NCBI GenBank assembly: GCA_902462325.1
Contig: CABQBF010000117.1
Span: 1 to 8,421, forward strand
Source of the DNA: an uncultured Peptococcaceae bacterium
GTDB taxonomy: Bacteria; Bacillota; Peptococcia; Peptococcales; Peptococcaceae
DNA length: 8,421 nucleotides
Direction of reading: 5' to 3'
Numbering within the stretch: position 1 is the first letter of the stretch; each line of letters begins with the position of its first letter. The position numbers and the translations under genes are program-made. Shown here in pieces: positions 1 through 4,382 of the stretch. The notes below the pieces were generated by a model. The model made no database searches. It was not told where the DNA came from and saw nothing but the letters and a program-made list of their open reading frames with translations.

Positions 1-22
1 GCTCCTTTCGTGGGAGATTTTT
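1..22 (+). terminator. Possible terminator of an upstream gene (cut by window edge)
   Basis: CTCC at 2-5 can pair with GGAG at 13-16, extended by a T-G pair at 6/12, around a TTCGT loop. The bases at 18-22 are TTTTT. This has the shape of a Rho-independent terminator for a gene to the left, but the visible stem is only about five pairs and its outer part may lie outside the window. It also argues against a TTG start at 21 for the next gene. Confidence 0.3.
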
Positions 23-116
23 GGTAATGCCCTTTACTCTAGTATATCCTATGTTTGAGCGGTTGACTATATATTTCAACTTAACAGAACCTATTTGGAA
101 AGAAGGGATATTTAGG

Positions 117-764
117 ATGAAAACATCAGTGAATGCAGAAGCAATAGGAAGCAAATATTACCCTGATACCAAAAGTTGGAGTAATGAACAAAAATTACAG
201 TTCATGAATGAAAATGATGGACTTATTATTGCATTAGTAGCTAAATATTCTTATCTGAAAGATTGTTCTATGGATCAAGAAGATTTATATCAAGTAGCTT
301 CAGAAGCTTTTTGGAACGCTTTCTTTACTTATAATCCTAAGAAAGGGACGCGGTTTACTACCTATATCCAAATTTTAATGAAAAATGAAATCAATGAGCT
401 GTTAAGATGGAGCAATGCCCAAAAGCGGATGCCATTGGAAACACCTATTTCGTATGATGCAATTGTGAAAGACGGAGAGGAATGGTCTGGTGGAGAAAAT
501 ATTCAAATTTTAGAGTTCAAAGAGTCTGTAGGAACGCTGTCTATTGAAGATCAGATTTTGCAGAAAGAATTGAAAGATGTAGTATATAGACTTCTTAGAA
601 ATTATAAAAGAAGAGAGCAATATATTTTTTTAAGCTTGGTTTATAAGCTAAAAAGTCAGGTAGAACTTGCGAAAGAATTAAATTGTTCTCAGGCAAAAAT
701 CAGTACAGATTATAATCGTATACGGCGGTCTCTTCAAAATGACCTCCAGGAAATAGAGTATTAA
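117..764 (+). CDS. Sigma-70 family RNA polymerase sigma factor-like protein, AT-rich
   Basis: This encodes a 215-residue protein with the two-part layout of small sigma-70 factors. Residues about 30-100 resemble region 2: acidic DQEDLYQVASEAF, then YNPKKGTRFTTYIQ and KNEINELLR, the helices that bind core polymerase and the -10 element. Residues about 148-210 resemble region 4, with a helix-turn-helix around VELAKELNCSQAKISTDYNRI that would read the -35 element. I chose ATG 117 because AGAAGGG (101-107) lies nine bases upstream. The frame is open back to a TTG at 21, but that start sits beside a possible terminator. The gene is far more AT-rich than the operon downstream, which suggests a mobile or recently acquired origin. 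The subfamily is not recognised. A phage or plasmid late-gene activator with a sigma-like fold is the main alternative. Confidence 0.75.
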   Translation: MKTSVNAEAIGSKYYPDTKSWSNEQKLQFMNENDGLIIALVAKYSYLKDCSMDQEDLYQVASEAFWNAFFTYNPKKGTRFTTYIQILMKNEINELLRWSNAQKRMPLETPISYDAIVKDGEEWSGGENIQILEFKESVGTLSIEDQILQKELKDVVYRLLRNYKRREQYIFLSLVYKLKSQVELAKELNCSQAKISTDYNRIRRSLQNDLQEIEY

Positions 765-884
765 ACAGTCTAAATGAAATACCAGCAGAAAAAATAAGAA
801 CGATCTTAACAAAATCATTAATTGGATGAACAAGAAAATGAACGCCCTCAAAATACGCAGGGTATCAATTTTTGTTTATAGTAG

Positions 885-928
885 TTCGGGTATAACAGGG
901 CAGAAAGCTCTGTTGTACCCGAATTTTT
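885..928 (+). terminator. Rho-independent terminator, 17-pair stem
   Basis: The left arm (885-901) begins TTCGGGTATAACAG. It pairs with a right arm at 907-923 that ends CTGTTGTACCCGAA, with two G-T wobbles and an AGAAA loop. TTTTT follows at 924-928. No T-tract flanks the other side, so it acts rightward. It ends transcription from the sigma-like gene, although it lies 120 bases past that stop codon. Confidence 0.88.
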
Positions 929-940
929 GCTATATCATAA

Positions 941-968
941 TAACCAATGATAATACTAACCAATGATA
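941..968 (+). repeat. Direct repeat of TAACCAATGATA, two copies, 16-base period
   Basis: TAACCAATGATA occurs at 941-952 and again at 957-968, with four bases between the copies. The flanking bases (ATAC and TATC) also partly match. It lies directly after the terminator. It could be a protein-binding site pair or a slipped duplication. Nothing in the sequence decides between these. Confidence 0.6.
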
Positions 969-1094
969 TATCTGGTTTTAGACTTTACGAAAAAACTTGA
1001 ACCACTCTCCAATGACTCTGAACTGAACCAGGTGGTGGCAACGCTGTAGATCAGGATCAAGCAAGCTGGAAGGGTATTTAAAATATTAGGGTAA
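963..1094 (+). pseudogene. Possible gene remnant with in-frame amber codon
   Basis: ATG 963 opens a 28-codon frame that reads MIYLVLDFTKKLEPL and ends ELNQVVATL before TAG (1047-1049). The same frame then continues for 14 codons, IRIKQAGRVFKILG, to TAA (1092-1094). The composition on both sides of the TAG looks protein-like, as if a Tyr or Gln codon had mutated. No Shine-Dalgarno precedes the ATG, and a stop lies two codons upstream. I do not recognise the family. It may be the decayed 3' end of a gene, a very short gene, or chance. Confidence 0.25.
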
Positions 1095-1125
1095 CGCAAA
1101 AAAGAAAATGAAAGCACAAAAGAAG

Positions 1126-1167
1126 GTGCTGTCGCATGAACGATAGAAAATCGTAAAGCGGCAGCAC
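1126..1167 (+). other. Two-part hairpin upstream of sigK
   Basis: GTGCTGTCGC (1126-1135) pairs with GCGGCAGCAC (1158-1167) with one T-G wobble. Inside it, after a small internal loop, ACGAT (1140-1144) pairs perfectly with ATCGT (1150-1154) around AGAAA. The bases after it (TGTTTAGG) are not a good T-tract, so it is a weak terminator by itself. Nine bases later a strong terminator begins. It could be part of a small RNA, a leader structure or a repeated genomic element. I see no convincing promoter immediately upstream. Confidence 0.6.
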
Positions 1168-1176
1168 TGTTTAGGT

Positions 1177-1206
1177 TTCAGCAGTCGAACGATTGCTGAA
1201 TTTTTT
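1177..1206 (+). terminator. Rho-independent terminator, 10-pair stem with GAAC tetraloop
   Basis: TTCAGCAGTC (1177-1186) pairs with GATTGCTGAA (1191-1200) with one G-T wobble. The loop is GAAC, and TTTTTT follows at 1201-1206. The geometry is textbook and rightward. It stops any transcript coming through the gap and so insulates sigK from upstream transcription. Confidence 0.88.
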
Positions 1207-1288
1207 CTATAGTTCCTTCTGTACTTTCCAATTTGTTTTTATCTGGCAACGGTAAAAGCCTGGCCTTTTTTGTCAAATTCCTCATAAT

Positions 1289-1317
1289 GGGACAGCATTT
1301 TGACATAAGGTGATAAT
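1289..1317 (+). promoter_or_regulatory. Weak promoter candidate for sigK, flanked by an inverted repeat
   Basis: GATAAT (1312-1317) lies 17 bases after GGGACA (1289-1294). That is a fair -10 with a four-of-six -35, about 24 bases before the sigK start. A perfect 7-base inverted repeat, TGTCAAA (1271-1277) and TTTGACA (1299-1305), straddles the -35 and could be an operator. In endospore formers sigK is normally read by SigE with SpoIIID. I could not find a convincing SigE-type promoter, and only imperfect GGACAG-like SpoIIID sites are present. Confidence 0.35.
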
Positions 1318-1328
1318 AGCATTGGAAC

Positions 1329-1335
1329 AGGAGGG
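1329..1335 (+). promoter_or_regulatory. Ribosome binding site fixing the TTG start of sigK
   Basis: AGGAGGG ends six bases before TTG 1342. No comparable site precedes the next candidate, ATG 1387. This near-perfect match is the main reason to accept the TTG start and therefore the N-terminal pro-sequence. Confidence 0.85.
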
Positions 1336-1341
1336 AGCAAT

Positions 1342-2019
1342 TTGTTACTGGAACTGGTAAAACAATTGGCGCTGTTGACAGGCTATATGACGCAAAACGC
1401 CTTTCCGCAGCCGTTGAGCGAGGAGGAAGAAGCAAAATGCTTGCAGCGTTTACAGGAGGGAGACCAAGAGGCCAAGGATTTATTGATTCGCCACAATCTG
1501 CGGCTAGTGGCCCATATTGCAAAAAAATTTGACGGCACAGCAGAGGACCAGGATGATTTAATATCCATTGGAACCATCGGTCTGATTAAGGGTATCAATA
1601 CTTTTAAGCCGGATAAACGGGTGAAGTTGGCCACCTATGCCGCCCGTTGTATAGAAAATGAAATCCTAATGCATCTGCGCGCGCAGAAAAAACGCAAGTG
1701 TGAGGTGTCACTGAACGAACCCATCGGTACCGACAGGGATGGAAATCAAATCAGCCTGCGGGATATTCTTGGGACGGAAGGCGATATGGTAGCCGAAACG
1801 GTGGAGATAAGCTGCGAATACCAACATCTGCTGCAGAAATTACATTGCCTGACGGAACGGGAGCGCAAAGTGCTGGAACTACGGTATGGTTTAAATGGCG
1901 AGGAACCTATCACGCAGAAGGAAGTCGGGGCGCAGTTAAATGTGTCGCGCTCTTATGTGAGCCGTATTGAGAAAAAAGCCTTAGAAAAATTGACAGAGGC
2001 AGCAAAACTGCGGGAATAA
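1342..2019 (+). CDS. sigK: RNA polymerase sporulation sigma factor SigK (pro-sigma-K)
   Basis: SigK directs late mother-cell transcription during endospore formation. It is made as an inactive membrane-bound pro-protein that SpoIVFB cleaves. The 225-residue product matches B. subtilis SigK as I recall it: NAFPQPLS at 19-26, HNLRLVAHIAKKF at 51-63, DLISIGTIGLIKGI at 72-85, LATYAARCIENEILMHLRA at 96-114 (region 2), and the region 4 helix-turn-helix VSRSYVSRIEKKAL at 201-214. The hydrophobic N-terminus before Y15 aligns with the B. subtilis pro-sequence, where the cut falls before a Tyr; here it is about 14 residues rather than 20. The start is TTG, supported by a strong Shine-Dalgarno. The gene is intact, with no skin-type insertion. 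It sits between a terminator and the rimP promoter, probably as its own unit. Whether the host sporulates cannot be told from this window. Confidence 0.93.
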   Translation: MLLELVKQLALLTGYMTQNAFPQPLSEEEEAKCLQRLQEGDQEAKDLLIRHNLRLVAHIAKKFDGTAEDQDDLISIGTIGLIKGINTFKPDKRVKLATYAARCIENEILMHLRAQKKRKCEVSLNEPIGTDRDGNQISLRDILGTEGDMVAETVEISCEYQHLLQKLHCLTERERKVLELRYGLNGEEPITQKEVGAQLNVSRSYVSRIEKKALEKLTEAAKLRE

Positions 2020-2033
2020 ATGTGAATTTTTAC

Positions 2034-2062
2034 TTGCTATCTGCTGTGGATTATGGTATGAT
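2034..2062 (+). promoter_or_regulatory. Vegetative promoter of the rimP-nusA-infB operon
   Basis: TTGCTA (2034-2039), a 17-base spacer and TATGAT (2057-2062) form a SigA-type promoter. TGG directly before the hexamer gives an extended -10 (TGnTATGAT). Transcription would start near 2068-2070, leaving a leader of about 105 bases before rimP. The promoter begins only 15 bases after the sigK stop. Confidence 0.78.
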
Positions 2063-2088
2063 AAATACAACCGAAGAGATTTTTGCCA

Positions 2089-2113
2089 AAAGAGTGGGGT
2101 TATCCCGCTCTTT
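2089..2113 (+). promoter_or_regulatory. Leader hairpin of the rimP operon, possible attenuator
   Basis: AAAGAGTGGG (2089-2098) pairs with CCCGCTCTTT (2104-2113) through one T-G wobble, around the loop GTTAT. CTTGTTTATAT follows, a moderate T-rich tail. It starts about 20 bases into the predicted transcript and could work as a partial terminator or attenuator for the operon, and as the end of sigK readthrough transcripts. From memory, similar AGAGTGGG-type hairpins precede rimP in other Firmicutes; I could not check this. An orphan GGAGG at 2126-2130 follows, without a normal start codon. Confidence 0.6.
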
Positions 2114-2160
2114 CTTGTTTATATCGGAGGATTTCTGTAAATTTTAATTTAAGATAGATT

Positions 2161-2168
2161 AGGAGGTG
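2161..2168 (+). promoter_or_regulatory. Ribosome binding site that decides the rimP start
   Basis: AGGAGGTG at 2161-2168 is an almost complete anti-16S match. The GTG at 2166 that would extend the frame by three codons lies inside it and cannot be the start. ATG 2175 is six bases downstream at normal spacing. Confidence 0.9.
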
Positions 2169-2174
2169 GCGCAG

Positions 2175-2636
2175 ATGGGAAAAATTGAAGATACAATTTG
2201 GAAAATGGCGGAGCCGGTAGTTTTGGAAAACGGTTTGGAGTTAATTGATGTGGAGTATGTAAAAGAAGGGGCCGAATGGTATTTACGGCTGTTTCTGGAC
2301 AAAGAAGGCGAAGACGGTGTGGATTTGGACGATTGCGAGTTAATTAGCCGTAAGCTGAGCGATTTACTGGAAACGGCGGACCCCATTACACAGGCCTATC
2401 GTTTAGAGGTTTCCTCACCTGGGATTGAGCGGCCGCTAAAGCGAACAAAAGATTTTCAGCGTTTTAAAGGAGAAAAGGTGCAAATAAAAACCTTTTCCGA
2501 CGTGGAAGGAAAAAAACAGTTCATCGGAATTTTGGGTGAAACCACAGAAGACACCGTCATGATAGAGGTGGAGGACGTTCCAATCGGGATTCCAAGAAAA
2601 AAAATCAGTAAAGCCAATCTGGTGTGGGAATTTTAA
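2175..2636 (+). CDS. rimP: Ribosome maturation factor RimP
   Basis: RimP binds the 30S subunit late in assembly and helps the S12 region and central pseudoknot form. The 153-residue length is usual for the family. Residues 1-88 form the alpha/beta N-terminal domain and contain GLELIDVEYVKEG (20-32). The family signature RLEVSSPGIERPL falls at 76-88. The C-terminal half (about 90-153) is the SH3-like domain, ending with the KKISKANLVWEF strand. Start ATG 2175 is set by its Shine-Dalgarno. It is the first gene of the operon and lies 20 bases before nusA, the standard bacterial arrangement (ylxS in B. subtilis). Confidence 0.95.
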   Translation: MGKIEDTIWKMAEPVVLENGLELIDVEYVKEGAEWYLRLFLDKEGEDGVDLDDCELISRKLSDLLETADPITQAYRLEVSSPGIERPLKRTKDFQRFKGEKVQIKTFSDVEGKKQFIGILGETTEDTVMIEVEDVPIGIPRKKISKANLVWEF

Positions 2637-2656
2637 TGAAGGAGGATTTATAAAAA

Positions 2657-3796
2657 GTGAGTACGGAATTGTTGCAGGCATTAAATGATCTGGGGAAAGA
2701 AAAGGGCATTGAACCAGCGGTTATCTTAGAAGCAGTAGAAGCAGCGCTGATTTCTGCTTATAAAAAGAATTTTGGCTCTGCACAGAATGTACAGGTGACC
2801 ATTGATTCGGTAACCGGTGATTTTCATGTCTATACCTGTTACGATGTAGTAGAAGAAGTAAACAACGAAAAGACAGAAATTTCTTTGGCTGATGCGCAGA
2901 AACAGAACCCATCTTATGAAGTGGGCGATGTTGTGACAGAGGAAGTAACCCCGCGGAATTTTGGACGGATTGCAGCGCAGACCGCAAAACAGGTGGTGGT
3001 GCAGCGGATTCGGGAAGCAGAACGCGGCATGATTTACAGTGAATTTTCGGAACGGGAAAGCGATATTGTTACCGGCACCATTCAGCGCATCGAAAATCGC
3101 AATTATTATATTGATTTGGGAAAAATTGAAGCGGTGCTGGGGCCTAGCGAACAAATTCCAGGCGAAAGCTATGCCATGTTTGACCGTATTAAAACTTATA
3201 TTGTGGAAGTGCGCAAATCAGCAAAAGGGCCGCAGATTATGGTCTCCCGCACCCATCCAGGATTGTTGAAGCGGCTGTTTGAGCTGGAAGTGCCGGAAAT
3301 TCAGGATGGCGTTGTAGAAATCAAATCGGTGGCCAGAGAAGCTGGCGCCCGTTCCAAATTGTCGGTATATTCCCATGATGAAAATGTGGATTGCATCGGC
3401 GCTTGCATTGGCGCCAAAGGGGCTCGGGTGCAGGCCATCGTTGATGAACTGCGCGGTGAAAAAATTGATATTGTCCAATGGAGTGAAGATCCAGGCATCT
3501 ATATCGCCAATGCGTTGAGTCCTGCCAAGGTGATAGATGTGCAGATTAACGAGGAAGAAAAGAAAGCACGGGTGATCGTACCCGACTATCAATTGTCGCT
3601 GGCCATTGGCAAAGAGGGGCAGAACGCCCGTCTGGCCGCCAAACTGACTGGCTGGAAAATTGATATTAAAAGTGAAAGCCAAGCCCAGGAAGCTGGTATT
3701 GACTATGAAGAGCAGGACTACGAAGAACAAGAGTATGACGAACAGGATTACGACGATCAGGAGTATGAAGAAATCGAAGAGTATCTGGAGGACTAA
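2657..3796 (+). CDS. nusA: Transcription termination/antitermination factor NusA
   Basis: NusA binds RNA polymerase near the flap and the emerging RNA, and modulates pausing, intrinsic termination and antitermination. The 379-residue product has the Firmicute layout. The N-terminal domain covers 1 to about 130 (ELLQALNDLGKEKGI; LEAVEAALISAYKK). The S1 domain is at about 135-200 and starts SDIVTGTIQRI. KH1 has a GAKG loop at 252-255 and KH2 has IGKEGQNARLAAKLTGW from 317. There is no room for the two C-terminal repeats of E. coli NusA. Instead residues about 339-379 form an acidic tyrosine-rich tail. The start is GTG, 11 bases after AAGGAGG (2639-2645), a slightly long spacing that may lower expression. 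In E. coli NusA represses its own operon; the leader hairpin upstream would fit similar control, which is inference. Confidence 0.96.
   Translation: MSTELLQALNDLGKEKGIEPAVILEAVEAALISAYKKNFGSAQNVQVTIDSVTGDFHVYTCYDVVEEVNNEKTEISLADAQKQNPSYEVGDVVTEEVTPRNFGRIAAQTAKQVVVQRIREAERGMIYSEFSERESDIVTGTIQRIENRNYYIDLGKIEAVLGPSEQIPGESYAMFDRIKTYIVEVRKSAKGPQIMVSRTHPGLLKRLFELEVPEIQDGVVEIKSVAREAGARSKLSVYSHDENVDCIGACIGAKGARVQAIVDELRGEKIDIVQWSEDPGIYIANALSPAKVIDVQINEEEKKARVIVPDYQLSLAIGKEGQNARLAAKLTGWKIDIKSESQAQEAGIDYEEQDYEEQEYDEQDYDDQEYEEIEEYLED
3701..3793 (+). repeat. Degenerate 15-base repeat encoding the acidic NusA tail
   Basis: The last 31 codons of nusA read as five-residue units, YEEQD, YEEQE, YDEQD, YDDQE and YEEIE, and then end EYLED. 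Each unit begins with Tyr and most carry Gln at the fourth place. The DNA units differ mainly at third codon positions (TAT/TAC, GAA/GAG, GAC/GAT). This suggests an old tandem expansion kept by selection on the protein, not a fresh duplication. Confidence 0.7.
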
Positions 3797-3798
3797 GT

Positions 3799-4056
3799 AT
3801 GCCGAGGAAAATACCGCAGAGAACTTGTATGGGCTGTCAAGCCAAAAAGGATAAACGGGAACTGGTGCGGATTGTTCGCTCTCCAGAGGGGGAGATTTCT
3901 GTTGATCTTACTGGAAAAAAGCCGGGCCGGGGCGCTTATATTTGTCCCGATTTGGAATGCTTGAACAAGGTTGTGAAAAGCAAGCGGCTGGAGCGTAGCC
4001 TGGAAACAACGATTTCAGAGGAAATCTATGAGATGCTAAAGGAACAATTATCATGA
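3799..4056 (+). CDS. rnpM: YlxR family RNA-binding protein, RNase P modulator RnpM
   Basis: This is an 85-residue YlxR/DUF448 protein. The family marks RTCMGCQ (8-14) and GRGAYIC (43-49) are present, with basic residues throughout. Cysteines at 10, 13, 49 and 54 could in principle form a metal site, although I do not know that the family binds metal. In B. subtilis the protein has been reported to bind RNase P RNA and modulate RNase P activity, hence the name RnpM; its role here is by homology. ATG 3799 lies two bases after the nusA stop, with GGAGG (3787-3791) inside the end of nusA, and the stop overlaps the ylxQ start. Translation is therefore probably coupled on both sides. Confidence 0.92.
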   Translation: MPRKIPQRTCMGCQAKKDKRELVRIVRSPEGEISVDLTGKKPGRGAYICPDLECLNKVVKSKRLERSLETTISEEIYEMLKEQLS

Positions 4057-4361
4057 ACGTAAAAGGCATTTTAACATTGCTGGGCTTTGCACAAAAAGCC
4101 GGAAAGCTGGCGGCAGGAGAGTCGGCAGTAGAAAATTTTTTGAAAAAAGGTCGGTTGCTGCTTTTGGTTATTTCGGCAGAACTGTCTGAGTCGCGGAAGC
4201 GTTTCTGGCAGCAGCAGGCCCAAGTATACCAGGTTCCGTGGATTGTATTAGAAGCAACGAAACTAGAACTGGGGCTGGCCATTGGGTCGTCGCCTCGGGG
4301 TGTAATTGGAATATTGGATCGGAATATGGCGGAGGCTATTATGAAGAAGATGCAGGATTGA
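4053..4361 (+). CDS. ylxQ: L7Ae/L30e-family RNA-binding protein YlxQ
   Basis: This is a 102-residue protein of the L7Ae/L30e/S12e/Gadd45 fold. The N-terminal LLGFAQKAGKLAAGESAV (9-26) is the typical start of the family, with G22-E23 and the following helix forming the usual RNA-binding face. The family Leu-Gly and Pro-Arg-Gly turns appear in KLELGLAIGSSPRGVIGI. Members bind kink-turn RNAs or ribosomal RNA; the exact target of YlxQ is not established to my knowledge. ATG 4053 overlaps the rnpM stop in ATGA, and AAAGGA (4038-4043) is nine bases upstream. It is also annotated as rplGA or 'ribosomal protein L7Ae-like', but it should not be taken as a proven ribosomal protein. Confidence 0.9.
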   Translation: MNVKGILTLLGFAQKAGKLAAGESAVENFLKKGRLLLLVISAELSESRKRFWQQQAQVYQVPWIVLEATKLELGLAIGSSPRGVIGILDRNMAEAIMKKMQD

Positions 4362-4382
4362 GAATTTTTTGGGGGTGGTTTA

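Larger units (their letters stand above)
765..1341. other. Structured intergenic region between two sigma factor genes
   Basis: These 577 bases hold no convincing intact gene on either strand. From left to right they contain about 120 bases with only short chance frames, a strong terminator, a 12-base direct repeat, a possible amber-interrupted gene remnant, a two-part hairpin, a second strong terminator, an unremarkable stretch at 1207-1270, and a weak promoter candidate with an inverted repeat in front of sigK. The left part is AT-rich like the gene before it. The mixture of terminators and gene debris is typical of an accessory junction. Confidence 0.7.

Noticed and set aside
62..80. A palindrome GTTGA/TCAAC with a TTGACT -35-like hexamer upstream of the first gene.
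   Set aside because: No -10 element lies at a suitable distance, and a 5-base palindrome in AT-rich DNA is expected by chance.
826..969. A 47-codon plus-strand frame running from ATG 826 through the first terminator.
   Set aside because: It crosses the terminator hairpin, lacks a ribosome binding site and looks random after the first dozen residues.
1034..1046. A 13-base match (GGTGGCAACGCTG) shared with infB near 6146-6158.
   Set aside because: It is short and encodes Val-Ala-Thr-Leu in both places, with no similarity beyond it. It is most likely chance.
1108..1146. A 12-codon frame (MKAQKKVLSHER) that ends inside the two-part hairpin, considered as a leader peptide.
   Set aside because: There is no Shine-Dalgarno, no promoter and no downstream gene before the terminator at 1177-1206, so attenuation makes no sense here.
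1178..1634. Two minus-strand frames opposite the start of sigK.
   Set aside because: They overlap the clearly conserved sigK coding sequence and the upstream terminator, and resemble no protein family.
2726..3730. Several minus-strand frames of up to 170 codons opposite nusA.
   Set aside because: They are antisense shadows of a well-supported gene, rich in Phe, His and Ile from reversed codons, with no motif.
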